The position numbers and the translations under genes are program-made. Below are positions 8,944-22,700 of a DNA stretch of 64,000 nucleotides, one piece after another (position 1 is the first letter of the stretch; every line of letters starts with the position of its first letter). Under the pieces are notes generated by a model. It was not told the origin of the DNA. It worked only from the letters and a program-made list of their open reading frames with translations, and searched no databases. This stretch comes from Pseudolabrys taiwanensis (GTDB lineage Bacteria; Pseudomonadota; Alphaproteobacteria; Rhizobiales; Xanthobacteraceae): contig NZ_CP031417.1 in NCBI RefSeq assembly GCF_003367395.1, forward strand, positions 310,001 through 374,000, written 5' to 3'.

Positions 8944-9537
8944 ATGGTGCAAGGTGGCACGGCGCTGCTGAGGCAATGGCTTATCGCGAGCTACGACGAT
9001 CTGCGGCGCCGGCTCTCGCGCCGGCTCGGTTCGGAGGATGTCGCGACGGAGGCGCTGCACGAGGTTTGGCTGCGCCTCGATCAGGCAAGCGTTGTCGGCG
9101 CTGTCGAGCAACCGCAATCGTATCTGTATCGCATGGCGTTGAATGCCTCGGCGGATCGGCGCCGGGCCGACATTCGCTGGCTCAGCCGCAACCAAATCGC
9201 CGCCTTCCTGCGCTCGGAAAGCGATGCCATCGATCCCGAGCATGCTTTCTCGGTCAAATCGGAATTCGTCGCGCTCGAGCGGGCGCTCGCCGAACTGCCA
9301 GCGCGAAGCCGCGCCGTTTTTCTCGCCGCGCTGTACGAGGAGTTATCGTATCGGGAGATCGCCAAACGATTCGGCATGTCCGTGCGCTCGGTCGAACGCG
9401 ATATGAACAAGGCCTTCGATCATTGCACGAAGCGGTTGGGCAAGCACAAAGAAGGACGGCGCGTTGCGGCGCCGGCCGAGCTCCTGGAAGCGAGCCGGTC
9501 CGTGGGGCGTGTCCTGGACGCCGGCGATGACGAGTGA
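8944..9537 (+). CDS. ECF-subfamily RNA polymerase sigma factor (FecI-like)
   Basis: 197 residues. The sigma-2 region covers about residues 8-75 (ATEALHEVWLRLD, YLYRMALNASADRRR). The sigma-4 helix-turn-helix lies at about 110-165 (LPARSRAVFLAALYEELSYR, EIAKRFGMSVRSVERDMNKA). A purine-rich site precedes the ATG. It overlaps the anti-sigma gene by 11 bases, the usual arrangement of a FecI/FecR pair. The expected targets are promoters of the downstream exoprotein and perhaps its own operon; this is inferred from gene order. Confidence 0.92.
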   Translation: MVQGGTALLRQWLIASYDDLRRRLSRRLGSEDVATEALHEVWLRLDQASVVGAVEQPQSYLYRMALNASADRRRADIRWLSRNQIAAFLRSESDAIDPEHAFSVKSEFVALERALAELPARSRAVFLAALYEELSYREIAKRFGMSVRSVERDMNKAFDHCTKRLGKHKEGRRVAAPAELLEASRSVGRVLDAGDDE

Positions 9538-10513
9538 TCCCGATCTGCTGACGGCGAGTTCGGAGCTTCGCGCCGAGGCCCGGCGTTGGTTGGTGCATTT
9601 GCATTCGGGCGAGGTCGTGCAGGCGGACCTCGACGCCGCGCGGCGGTGGCGCGAGCAGAGCGCCGCCCATCGCGCGGCTTTCGCGGAAGCTAATGCGCAA
9701 TGGCAGGCTTTGCGCGCTATGCGGCGAAGCGCGCAGATAGCCGATGTCGACACGGTCGCGGCGAGACATCGTCTGGGCCGGCGCGCTTTGCTGGGCGGCG
9801 CGGCCGCGGCGGCTGCCGGCGCGGCGATATATGTCGGAATCCGTCCGCCTCTCGGATTGTGGCCCTCGTTTTCGGAGTTCACCGCGGATGTTCGGACGGG
9901 CGTCGGGGAGCGGCGCCGGATCGCCTTATCGGACGACGTCACCATCGATCTGAATACCAGAACGAGTTTGGTGATGGATCATGCGCGAAACGAGCAAAGA
10001 CGGATCGAATTGCTCGCCGGGCAGATCGCCGCGACAGTGGGCGTCAACCGCGACGGAGCATCGATGCCGCTGGCGGTCAGCGCCGGTCCCGCGGTTGCTC
10101 GTGCTACGCATGCCGTATTCGACCTGAGTTTCGATGGTGAGGCCGGTCATGTCACCTGTCTCGAGGGTTCGCTGACGCTCCAATGCAACGGCGAGAGCAC
10201 GACGCTTCGTGGCCGTGAGCAGATCGCGTATACAGCGAAGGGACTTGGTGTCGCCGCGGCGAATGATGGTCGGGTGACGTCGGCTTGGCGCGACGGCCGA
10301 TTGTTGTTCGAGAATGCGCCACTATCGGAAGCGATCGAGGAGATCAACCGCTATCGGCGCGGACGGATCATTCTGATGAGCGGCGACGTCGGGCAGCTGC
10401 CGCTGAATGCCGCGTTCCGGCTCGACCGTCTCGATGAGGTCGTGCCGAAGCTCGCGAGCCTGTTTGGCTTGCAAGTGCGGAGGCTGCCCGGCGGCTTCGT
10501 CCTCCTTGGGTGA
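9527..10513 (+). CDS. FecR-family anti-sigma factor / transmembrane sensor
   Basis: 328 residues from ATG 9527, inside the sigma gene end. The cytoplasmic N-terminal sigma-binding domain (about residues 13-65, AEARRWLVHLHSGE, FAEANAQW) matches the DUF4880 type. A single membrane segment lies at residues 86-104 (RALLGGAAAAAAGAAIYVG). The periplasmic FecR domain covers about 115-215 (DVRTGVGERRRIALSDDVTI, LNTRTSL). A C-terminal domain at about 255-327 (LFENAPLSEAIEEINRYRRG) is of the DUF4974 type, which has an STN-like pattern. It should hold the ECF sigma factor at the membrane and release it on a periplasmic cue. Confidence 0.92.
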   Translation: MTSDPDLLTASSELRAEARRWLVHLHSGEVVQADLDAARRWREQSAAHRAAFAEANAQWQALRAMRRSAQIADVDTVAARHRLGRRALLGGAAAAAAGAAIYVGIRPPLGLWPSFSEFTADVRTGVGERRRIALSDDVTIDLNTRTSLVMDHARNEQRRIELLAGQIAATVGVNRDGASMPLAVSAGPAVARATHAVFDLSFDGEAGHVTCLEGSLTLQCNGESTTLRGREQIAYTAKGLGVAAANDGRVTSAWRDGRLLFENAPLSEAIEEINRYRRGRIILMSGDVGQLPLNAAFRLDRLDEVVPKLASLFGLQVRRLPGGFVLLG

Positions 10514-10704
10514 TCGCGGGCTCTCTCGCATGAGCCGGACTGTCACGAAATCTTCATCGAAATCTTTGGCGGCTCACGCCGTCGCACGGTCGTCTGGTGA
10601 ACAGGAAAGCAGCTCCGTCGTCGAAGGCAGGTCGCCATCGACGACGGACTGCGCGCTCAAGCCGAGCAGCCTGTCCGTTCAGAGCCGTGCGAAAAGGTCG
10701 TGTC

Positions 10705-13700
10705 ATGTTCAATTCTCCGTCCGTTGCCTGTGAGTCTTCGTTCTCGCGGCACGAGCCTTGCCGCCTGACCTCGAACGCGGCGGACGGTGCTGGGCACGGC
10801 CAGGAGCATCGCAAGGCTTCCTGTTCCGTTCGCTTGTTCCGTACCGCCTGCCTCGCGAGCGTGAGCGCGGTCGCTTTGCTGCTGGCGGCGCCTCAGGCCT
10901 TTGCGCGACCTTTGGGCGGATATGGCGGCGGGTCGCCGAGCGCTGCGGCGCAGGCGCAACAAGCCGCGCAGCAAGCGGCGCAGAACGGGAGCCTGGCGGC
11001 GAGCAATGCGCTCAAGCGCGCGACGCAGGCGGTGCAAGCGATGCAGGCGACGCAGGCGGCGGCGCGGAACGCGGCGCTGCAGGCGGCCGGCGGCGTGCCC
11101 AACGGCCTGACGGTCGGCGGCCTGCAGGTCGCGCCGGGCGCGACGCCGGGATCGAGCTTGTGGCAGGGCGCGCAACTGCCGACGCAGGCGCAGGCGAATG
11201 GCCGCACGCAGGTTGAGGTGCGGCAGTTCCAGCAGAAGGCCATCCTGACCTGGCAGACCTTCAATGTCGGTAGCGAGACGGATCTGCGTTTCGATCAGCA
11301 GGGCAACCGCAACTGGGTCGCGCTCAACCGCGTGCTCGACACGACGGCGCCGAGCCGCATCCTCGGCACGATCAAGGCGGACGGTTCGGTCTACGTCATC
11401 AACCGCAACGGCATCATCTTCGGCGGCGCCTCGCAGGTGAATGTCGGTTCGCTGATCGCCTCGAGCGCCGACATCGCCGACACGCAGTTCCTCACCAACG
11501 GCATCTATTCGGCGCAGGCCGGCGGCGTCTATCTGCCGAGCTTCACCGGCGCCACCGGCAAGATCACGGTCGAGGCGGGCGCGCAGATATCGACGGCGGC
11601 GCCGGCCTCCGTCACTGCGGGCGGCGGTTTTGTCGCCTTGCTCGGCACGCAGGTCGACAATGCCGGCGCGATCGCGACGCCGAAGGGGCAGGCGATCCTG
11701 GCCGCCGGCGACGACTTCATCCTGCGGCCGGGCTTCGGCACCACGGCCAACGTCACCTCGACGACGCGCGGCAGCGAGATCGCGCCGGTGATCGGCGCCG
11801 GCAGCGCCAGCGGCAATGTCACCAACACCGGTCTGATCTTCGCGCAGCAGGGCGACATCACGCTCGCCGGACGCACCTTGATGCAGGATGGCGTGCTGCT
11901 GTCGACCACCTCGGTCAATACGCGCGGCACCATCCATCTCTTGAACGCGGCATCGGATGCGCAAGGCAGCATCACCTTGGGCGCGTCGAGCCTCACCGAC
12001 ATCCTGCCCGAGCTCGACAGCACCGACACCGCGCTCAACACGCAGCGCGACGCGCTGATCGCCGCCTCGGCCGCCGCCAATCTGGCGCGCGCCGGCAGCG
12101 CCACCGGCGCCTTCGACAATCTCTCGCTGCTCGCCGACCGGCAGGATCAGTCGCGCATTGAGATCGTCAGCGGCGGCGATGTGGTGTTCAAGGGCGGCTC
12201 GCTGACGCAAGCGCAAGGCGGCCAGGTGGCGGTCAGCGCCGGCCGGCGCGTCTTCACCGAGAGCGGCGCCACCATCGACGTGTCCGGCGTGCGCGACGTG
12301 GCGGTCGCCATGGCCGCCAACAACATCCAGGTGAACGTGCAGGGCAACGAGCTGCGCGACTCGCCGGTCAACCGCGACAGCGGCAATCTGCTGAACGCCA
12401 ATGTCTGGATCGACCTGCGCGATCTCATCCTGGTGCCGGCCGGCACCGGCGGCTACGCCTCGGACCGTTACTACACGCCCGGCGGCCTGCTCGAAGTGTC
12501 GGGCTACGTGAACAACACCGCACACACGATCGGCGAATGGTCGGCGCTCGGCGGCACCATCACCTTGGCGGCGCCGGAGGTGATCGCGCAGCAGGGTTCA
12601 GTGTTCGACATCTCCGGCGGATCGGTCGCGTATCAGGGCGGCTACATCCGTACCTCGAACTTCCGCGGCGCCGACGGACGCAGCTACAACGTCGGCGATG
12701 CCTCGGCGAACATGCTGTTCACCGGCATTGCCGGCGGTTGGACGCGCGGCAGCGCGCGGTGGAACGTCAGCGAGACCTGGACCAGCGTCTTCAACAAAGG
12801 CGCGGTCAGCACGCGCTGGGAGGACGCTTATACGGTCGGCCGCGACGCCGGCAGTCTCGTTCTGTCGACGCCGACCGCGATCTTCGAAGGCGATATCCTG
12901 GCCGCCGTGGTCAAAGGCGGCCGGCAGCTCAGCGCGCGGCCGGACGGCGTCGGCGACGGCTACAAGCTGCCGCAGAACGCCGCGCCACTTGCCGGCACAT
13001 TGGCGATCGGCCGTTACGATGCGCGCGGCTTGATCAACGGCACCGCCGCCAAGGTTACGTTCGACGACGTCGTCAGGATCACCGCCGGCATGAACGCGGC
13101 CGACGCGGTGCCGGCCGGGCGCACCGGCACGGTGCTGTTCGATGCGGGCATCGTCAACAAAGCGCAGCTCGGCGGCCTGAACGTCGCCAGCGACGACGCC
13201 ATCGCGGTCAACGCGCCCTTGACCTTGGCGCCCGGCGCGGTGGTGACCTTCACGGCGCCCGACGTCGGCATCAACGCCGATATCACGGCGCATGGCGGCC
13301 GCGTCACGCTCGGCAACATCATGAGCGCGCAACTGGCCGTCAACCTGCCCGTGCAGTATTGGGCGCTGACCGATGGCGCCGGCCATGCGCAGGTCTCGAT
13401 CGGCAATGGCGCGACCGTTGATCTCACCGGTCTGTGGACCAATGCCGCGCAGGATCCGTCCGATCAATCGGGCCTGGCCTTCGTCAACGGCGGCAGGCTG
13501 AAAGTGGCGACCACCGGCGGCATCACCGTCGCATCCGGCACGCTGCTCGATGTGTCGTCGGGCGGCGCCATGCTGACGAGCGGCAAGATCAAGGGCGGTA
13601 AAGGCGGCGATGTCAGCCTGATCGCCAACGACTTCGAGAACCTGCCCGACGGCGGCTTCTACACGACGCCGCGCGACGCCAAACTCATACTTGACGGCCG

Positions 13701-16700
13701 CGTGCAATCCTACGGCTTCAATGGCGGCGGCACGCTGACCTTGAACGCGGGTCAGAAGATCGTGATCGGCGGCGGCGCGCAATCCGGCGATCTGCACCTC
13801 GACACGGCGTTGTTCGCGTCGGGCTTCACGGCCTACGACATCACTGGCATCGGCGGCGTCGCCATCGGCGACGGCACGGCGGTCGCACCGACCGTGCCGG
13901 TCTATCGCGCCGACGATGGCTTGGCGTCGCTGCCGACCGGCAGCCGCATCGCGGCGGATCTCTGGCTGCCGCCGGCCTTCCTCGGTAACCCGATTGCCGC
14001 CACGGTCACGCCGCGCGCCGGCGCGGACCTGACTCTGGTGGCAAGCAACGGCGACTTCACGCTCGGCCAGGGCGCGTCGATCGCGGTCGATCCGGGCCAC
14101 GCCGTCAACATCTACGCCTACGGCCAGACCACGATCGACGGCACGATCACGGCCAAGGGCGGCAACATCCTCGTTGCCGGCGCGCAACTGTTTCGAGGTC
14201 AGTGGCGCCAGCTCGGCGGCAACGGCGCCTTCTCGCTGACGCGCTCGATCTGGATCGGCGACGACGCCGTGCTCGACGTGTCCGGCTATGCCGCGACCGT
14301 CACCGATTTGCGCGGCCGCGTCTCAGGCATGGTGGCCGATGGCGGCTCGATCGCGCTCGGCGGCGCCAACGGCACGGCCAGCGACGCCTTCGTCGTCATC
14401 CGCCCCGGCGCGCTGCTCGATGCCTCGGGCACCGCAGCGACGATCGACATCCTCGACGGCAATGGCGCGACGCCGACCGTCGTCGCCAGCGACGGCGGCT
14501 CGATCGCGCTCAATTCCAACAGCGGCATCTATATCGACGGCACGATGCGCGCCGCCGCCGGCGGCGCCGGGGCCTCGGGTGGCACGCTGAGCATGAACCT
14601 GGTGAGCCGTGTCTATTCGCCGACAACACCCAACGCGCAGGTTCCGGATGGCATTGGCACGGTGCCGGAGGTGCTGCGCAAACTGCGGGACATCACCGTT
14701 ACCCAGCAGCGCGAGGCCAGCGGGCTTTCCGGCAGTGCTCAGGCGGGACAGGCGGATAGTGGTCTGCTGTTCGGCAATGCCGCCATCAGTGCCGAGCAAA
14801 TCGCACAAGGCGGCTTTGCATCGCTGGCGCTGCGCACCTCCGACCTGTTCGTGTTTAAAGGGGACGTCAATCTGGCGCTCGCCCGCAGTATCGCATTCGG
14901 CGGTGGCATCTTCAGCGTTTCAGACGCAACGCCCAACATCAGTGTCGCGCTTGCCGCCCCCTATGTGAGGATTGACGGCTTCACCGAAGATAAAGTGGGC
15001 GCGACACATTATAATCCCGGATTGACCAGTGTGCTCCCGAGCGCGAAGCTAAATAGCAGCACCTTGTCCGTCGCGGCCGATCTGCTCGATATCACCGGTG
15101 GTGTTCGCTTCGGCGCATCCGGCCAGCAAGGCAGCGGCTATGTGCGCTGGGTATCCGACACCGATAATACGCTGGGCGGAGGCGCGTTCGTCGATGCTGG
15201 CGGCTTCGCGCAGGTCAATCTCATGAGCCGCGGTGATATCCGCTTCGGCAACGGCCGTCTCTCGACCGATAGCACGCAGCAACCCGGAGGCTGGCTGAAG
15301 ACCAGCGGTGATCTGACCCTGACGGCGGCGCAGATCTATCCGCTCAGCGGCGCCTCGGTGGCGATCTATGCGGGACTGATTGGAAGCCGGGGAAATGAGA
15401 CCTTCGATCCGGCGCGGCAGAAGACGATCACAATTCGCCGCAGCAGCGGCGACATACCGCAGCAACCGGCATCGGTGTTCGGCAATCTGTCCTTGATCGC
15501 GGCCACGATCGACCAAGGCGGTGTCGTGCGCGCGCCGCTGGGCAGAATTATTTTCAATGGTCTTCCAGACAAATTTACCGAGAAGCCCGACGTAACAACG
15601 GTAATCTTCCGTGCCGGCAGCGTCACCTCCGCGACAGCTAATGGGCTGATCATGCCGTTCGGCGGCACCGCCGATGGCACCAGCTATCAAGGCGCCGACG
15701 GCACCTTGGTCGATCTCGGATCGGCATTGGTGAGTACTGCCAACGGTGCGGTCATCACCACCGGCATTTCCGTGACTGCAGGCACGGTCATCGGGGAGAA
15801 AGGCGCCGTCCTCGATCTGTCCGGTGGCGGTTCATTGACGGGCGCTGGCTTCGTGTCCGGCCGCGGCGGTTCGGTCGACACCCTCAAGACGCCGCTCATC
15901 AACGCCAACCCGGTCAACACATTCAGTTCGGCTGGCAATAAAGTCTACGCGATCATGCCGGGTTATGCGTCGGCCTACGGACCGGCGATCGCCACTAATG
16001 GCGCCGGCGATCCAAATATCGGCCGTCAGATCACGATCCCGGCCGGCGTGCCGGGGCTGCCGGCCGGCAACTACACGTTGCTGCCGTCGAGCTACGCCCT
16101 GCTGCCGGGCGCGTTCCGCGTCGAACTGGGTGGCAGCACCAACCGCGCGATGTCTCCGTTCGCGATGGCGAATGGCAGCTATGTTGCGTCCGGCATCCTG
16201 GGCGTCGCCAATACAGGCATTCGCGACGCGCTGCCCACCGAGCTCATCCTGTCGGCAGGGCAGGTGACACGCAGTTATTCGCAATATAACGAGACCAGCT
16301 ACGCCGACTTCGCGCGCAGCAAAGCCGCGTTGTTCGGCAACGTCCGCCCACGGCTGCCCGATGATGGCAAAATCCTGCAGTTCAACATCGGGGCGTCCAC
16401 CGGGGCGCCATCGTTGTCCTTCGACGGTACCGCGAATTTCGATCCCGCCAATGACGGTATTGCCGGTAGCCTGCTGATTACGTCGTCAGCACCAAGCCAC
16501 ATCATCGATATAACCGCGCCGGGCGTTGCGCCCATCATCGGTCACAGTTCGATTTCGACCGACGATCTCAACGCGTTCCACGCCGCGTCCCTGTTCGTCG
16601 GCGGCGGGCCTCTTTATGTCGCGCCAGGTACGACTTCGGGCGGGGTTGAGATCAGCGGGGTCTCGCTGACGGGCGGCGACTCGGTGGTCAACGTTCTCGA

Positions 16701-19700
16701 TGGCGCCTACCTGCAAGCGAGGCAGGTGTTCCTGATCGGCTCATCGATCAGTGTTGCCGGCGGAGCGGCGATCGACACGCGCGGCCAGAGCAGGGCCGGG
16801 CTCGATTCGAGCCTCGGCTATGTTTTCCGCGGCGCAAACTTCCTTGCAGTCGCCAACGGTCGGCTCAACTTCCTGCCGTCTACCGGCACCGGGAGCATAA
16901 TGATCGCTACTGGTGCATCGCTGCTCACCGATGGCGGCATCGTGATCGGGGCGCCAGGATCGCTCAGCATGGGCGACGTCAATTTCGGCGCCCGCTATCT
17001 TTCCGTTACGCTGAATACGATCAATGCCGGCGACCCGGCGGCGCTCGCCGCGGCGCAGGCGGCAGGCGTGTTGCCAAACGGTTGGACGTTGAACCAAGCC
17101 GCTTTGGACCGGTTGCTACGGCCGTCATCCACCGCGGGCGTGCCAGCGCTCGAGCAGCTCACGCTCACCGTCGGCGGTTCCATCAATCTGTTCGGCAGTG
17201 TGACCCTCGATGCGCGAAGCCAGTCGACGAGCGATGTCGAATTCGTGCTCAACACGCCGGCCATTTATGGCCTTGGGAGCGCGAGCGACACCGCGATGGT
17301 CATCGCGGATCGGCTGTTCTGGAATGGCATCCGCACCGGCTATTTCGATAACACGGGCGCCGGCACGCCACATTATGGCGTCCAACCGCCGGCACCTATC
17401 ACTCCCAATGGCGCGGGGACAGGTGCGGGCAATCTCGTATTGCAGGCGCAGGATGTTACGTTCGGCTATGACAAATACAGCCGTCAGAGCGATGGCGTCA
17501 CGCTGGACCGGATCGCGGTCGGCTTCGCCAATGTCGCGATCAATGCGACCGACCGCATCACAGGCAACAGCGATGGCACGTTGTCGGTCGGTCTCAGCAA
17601 AGACCCATCGGGCAAGCTGATCGGCGGCAATCTCACGCTGTCGTCGCCCTTGATCACCGCGGAGGCCGGGGCCACCATCGATTACACCGCCGGCGGCGCC
17701 ATCCGCGTCGTCACGCCGGCCGGCAGCGTGCCAAGCGAAACGTCCGTCGTTGCCGATCAAGGCGGTACCTTATCGTTCAAGGGCGACAGCGTGTTCGTCG
17801 ATACGGCCTTCGCGCTACCGAGCGGCAAGCTGACGCTGACCGCGACCAACGATATCGTGCTCGGTGGCAACGCCCGGGTCGATCTCGCCGGCCGCGCCAT
17901 CACATTCTACGACATCACCAAATTCGGCTGGGGCGGCGACCTGATGCTGCAGAGCGCTAATGGCAACATCACGCAGGCGGCCGGATCGCTGATCGACGTG
18001 TCGGCGACCTATAACCAGGCCGGGTCGATCGCCGCGGTCGCTGATGACGGCGTGATCGCGCTGGACGGGACTCTGCGCGGCAGCACGGCCGATGATGCGC
18101 AGAGCGGCCGGATCGGCCTGCGCGCCGCGAGCCTGGGAGATTTCACCGCGCTGAACGCGATGCTCAATCAGGCGGGTTTCTTTGGCGGTCGCGCCTTCGT
18201 GCTCAAGCAGGGCGATCTTGTGGTGGGCGCGGGCGTGCGCGCGCATACGGTGTCGATCTCGGTCGATAACGGCAGCTTGACCGTGAACGGCACCATCGAT
18301 GCATCGGGCGCGAAGCCCGGCAGCATCCGTCTCGCGGCGCGAGACGATCTCACGCTGGCTTCAACGGCGAACCTCGATACCCACAGCACCGTGCTGCAGA
18401 CCGACAGCTACGGCGCGCCGATCGAGGCGAATAACACGGCGCATGTGGACCTCACGAGCTCGCAGGGTTGGGTAAATCTTGCACCCGGCGCGAGCATCGA
18501 CATGCGATCGGCGGATGGCATTGCGCGCGGCAAGCTCGAGATCAACGCGCCGCGGCTCGGCTCGGGGAGCAGTGCGACCGGTGCCGGCGCGCCGGACAAT
18601 GCGACCGGCGATGATATCGCGATCTCAGCAGCCGGTCCGCTGAACATCCGCGGCGCCGCCTCGGTCGCGGTCAACGGCTTCGCCACCTACACGAATGCGC
18701 CGGCCGATCCCGACGATGCCAATGGGCAGATCATCGATCAAGCTTGGCTCGATCTGGTCGATGAGGACTCGACCGTCTTTTACAACGCCGCGCTCGGCAA
18801 TACGAACCTCCAAGCTCGGCTTGCCGGCTTGAAGAACATCGCTGGCTCGACCTTCCATCTCCGTCCTGGCGTTACGATCGCGAGCGCAACGCCGAACGGC
18901 AATCTGACGGTCAAAGGCGATCTCGATTTTTCTAATTATCGCTACGGCCTTGGCGCCGACACACAAAACCACACGGGTCTCGGCGAAGTCGGCGTGATCA
19001 ACTTCCGCGCCGGCGGCACGCTGACGGTGAAGGGCAGCATCAATGACGGCTTCGCGCCACCGCCGGTCTCGCCCGATGCTTTGACCACGTTATTCTCCGG
19101 CACGCTGGGGGCAGATTACACGGTCACGACGGGTGGCGTGACGTTGGGGGCGGGCTGGTTGACGGGCATCTTCAACGACTGGGATCCGGCGGTGACGGTT
19201 GGATTCGACATTCCGTTGGGGCCTGGCTTCCTCATTCTGATCGATCCCACGCCCGATCATCCAATTCCGATCGATATCCCGCTAGCGCAGGATCTGATGT
19301 ATGGCGGGTTTGGTGATCCGCTTGGCGGCGATATTCGCGACGCCAATGGGCATATCCTTTATAGGGCGACCGACATCCTTGATTGGGGGACGATCATTCC
19401 GGCCGGCAGTGTGCTCGGCAGGGGCATCAATTCCTCGATCGGCGGCTGGGGTGGAATCTATACATCTCTAACCGCTTGGCCGGCCAATACCGATCTTTAC
19501 ATGATCGGCGGTAACCCGGTCGAAAAGGCAATATCGCTCCCACCCGGCACCGTGCTGCCATTCAATTTTTCGCTCACGGATATAACTCTGACCGGACCTG
19601 GCGATCGCAAGGTCTGGGCAACCTCGGCGATGCAGACGCCGGGCGCGCAGTCCTGGTCGATGCGGCTGGTCGGGGGCGCCGATCTCACCGGTGCCGACAG

Positions 19701-22700
19701 CCGCGCGTTGCAAGCGACAACCAAGCTTGCGAGCGGCACCGGCAATGTTGTGTTGAACGATCCTTTCACCGTCAATCTGCTCGGCACGGGGACATCGAGC
19801 GCCGGGGTCAGCGTGGTGCGCACCGGCACCGGTAATCTGGAAATTCTCGCCGGCGGTAGCTACCGGCAGGATTCGCCCTATGGTGTCTATACGGCAGGCA
19901 CGGCAATCGCCGTGGATAGTGCCTATAACACCGGCCGCGCGCTCGCGCCGGACGGCACTGTGCTTGGCAGCACCGACCATCCGCAAAATGCCGACTATGA
20001 GGCGACGTTGAAAGACGCGGGGGGCAATTATCGGCCGCGGATGTACTACACCGAAAATGGCGGCGACTTCCTGCTGGTGGCGCAAGGCGATATCGGCGGC
20101 AAGCAGAAGATGGTGAATACGTCGCAAAGCGACTCCACGGTGGTTGGCAACTGGCTATGGCGTCAGGGTGGTAACGGGCAAGCCACCGCCTGGGGCATCA
20201 ATTTCGGCAGCTATGTCGGGACCGATATCGGAGGGGGGCCGCAGATCGGTCTTGCTGCCTTCTCCGGCATGGGCGCGCTTGGCGGCGGCAACGTCACGCT
20301 GCAAGCCGGCGGCGATATCGGTAACGCCGGGCAGGGCGTCGTCGTTGCTATTGGCGGCAGCGGCCGGGTCACGGCCGACGGCCAATTGATCCAGACCGGC
20401 GGTGGCACGCTGTCGGTCGTCGCCGGTGGCAATGTTGGTACCGGGGGCAACCAGTTCGTCAATCTGCGTGGCGACACACAAGTCGCGGCCGGCGATTTTG
20501 GCAGTCTCGTCAGCAAAAACTATGGATATAACGGGCAGTTCGATCCACGGCCGCTCGACCCCTTCAAGAATTTCGGAGTCGCGGCTTTTGCGGGGGGCTC
20601 TTTCGCACCGGGCGATGGTGCGATCGCCGTACGCGCGCGCGGCGATCTGGCAATGGGAAGTATCGACGATCCTGGCCGTGTCACTCTCGGTCAGGACACC
20701 GCCGGCGGGGCGAATGGCGTGAAGAGCTCGACGTGGTTCACGCTGTGGACCGGTCGCACCGTAATCGATCTGACCGCCGCCGGCGGTGATGCGTCGCCGC
20801 TGTCGCCAAACCAGTCGGTCGGCATTTTGCCGTCGGTGTTGCGGGTCACAGCCGCAAGCGGTGACATTTTCCTGAACCCGGCACTGGACGGAGTCTCGCT
20901 GATGATGCCGTCGCCGGATGGCGAGCTGCAATTGCTCGCGCAGGGTTCGGTTATCGAGGTCAATTCCACGACTGCGTCGTTTGGCCCGCTATCGACCTCG
21001 CTTGCCAGCATTGCGACACCGTTCAGACCCGCATGGGCATGGCACGCATTGGTCGGCTCCAGCGATACCGTGCAGGAGTCCAATCTCTGGGCGCAGGGAA
21101 ATATGCTGCGCGATCAGCTCGGCGCGACGGAAGCTGGGATAAACGCTCTCGGCCGGCTGTTCGCATTCGGCCCTGACACCACCAGCGATGCGAGTGCAGC
21201 CGGCAACGGCGTCCGCTCGAAGATCTATGCGCTGACTGGCGATATCAGCGGTTTGCGCTACGGCGAGGTCTATCACGACGTCCAGTTCCTCGGTTCAGGC
21301 TATGTCGGCACGGATTATTATCGTGCGGCAAAGCCGATCGATATCATCGCCGGCGGCGACATCTTCAATATTGGCGGCCTCATCCTGCACAGTGAGCCGA
21401 CCGACGTGTCGACCATCGCCGCGGGCGGCAATGTGATCTATGCGGGAACGAATGTGGGTTACTCTGTTGGGGCCACGTCCGTTACGGCGGTCGGCCTGCA
21501 GATCGCCGGCCCCGGCACGCTCGAAGTCACGGCGGGCGGCAACATCTATCAAGGCTCGCTCGCCGGCATAGAAAGCATCGGCGCATTGGTGCAGGGCGAC
21601 AGCCGGCCGGGTGCGAGCGTCGTGCTGCAAGCCGGCGTCGGCCAAGGCACGCCCGGCGTCGGGCAGGTCGATTGGACGGGCTTTGCCAAACTCTATCTCG
21701 ATCCGGCCAATCGCGCCGGCGCGGGACCGCTGGCGGATCAGCCGGGCAAGGTCGCGAAGACCTACGACACTGAACTGGTGACCTGGCTCAAGGATCGCTT
21801 CGGCTATAGCGGCGCGGACGCGGATGCGCTCGCTTACTTCAACGCGCTGCCGGGCGCGCAGCAGCGCGTGTTCCTGCGGCAGGTCTATTACGCCGAGCTC
21901 ACGGCCGGCGGCCGCGAGTATAACGACAAAGCGAGTTCGCGTTTCGGCAGCTATCTGCGCGGCCGTGAAGCCATCGCAGCGCTGTTCCCGGCCGGTAATT
22001 ATGCCGGCGACATCACGATGTTCAGCGCCAAGGCGGCCTACAGCACGACGATCAACAGCGGATTCGTGCACACCGACTTCGGTGGCGACATCCAGTTCCT
22101 CACGCCGGGCGGTAAGGTCGTGGTCGGCACCGAGGGGCTGGCCCCGGGCGCCGACGCAGGCTTGATCACGCAAGGACAGGGCGAGATCCAGGTCTATTCG
22201 AAGGACAGCGTGCTGCTCGGCCTGTCGCGCATCATGACGACGTTCGGCGGCGACATCCTGATCTGGTCGGCGGAAGGCGACATCAACGCCGGCCGCGGCT
22301 CAAAAACAACGGTGCTCTACACGCCGCCGAAGCGGACGTATGACATCTACGGCAATGTCACGCTGTCGCCGGTCGTGCCGTCGAGCGGCGCCGGCATCGC
22401 GACGCTCAATCCGATCCCCGAGGTCAAGGCCGGTAACATCGACCTGATTGCGCCGCTCGGCACGATCGATGCGGGCGAAGCGGGCATCCGCGTCTCGGGC
22501 AACGTCAACCTGGCAGCGCTGCAGGTCGTCAACGCGGCCAACATCCAGGTCCAGGGCACGACGACGGGCGTGCCGGTGGTGCAACTGCCGAACGTCAGCG
22601 GCGCCTTGGCGGCGTCCAACACGGCCGGCGCGGCCCAGCAGACGATGACGCCGGCGGGGAACGGCAACGCGGCGCAGCCCTCCATCATTATCGTCGAGGT

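Noticed and set aside
10597..10704. Upstream in-frame start for the exoprotein
   Set aside because: The extra 36 residues are Arg/Ser-rich with no ribosome-binding site, whereas ATG 10705 follows AAAAGG.
10657..12525. Long open frame (622 codons) on the minus strand opposite the exoprotein start
   Set aside because: It is a complement-frame artefact of GC-rich codons; the product is Arg/Ala/Asp-rich with no domain, while the plus strand encodes a clear signal peptide and TPS domain.
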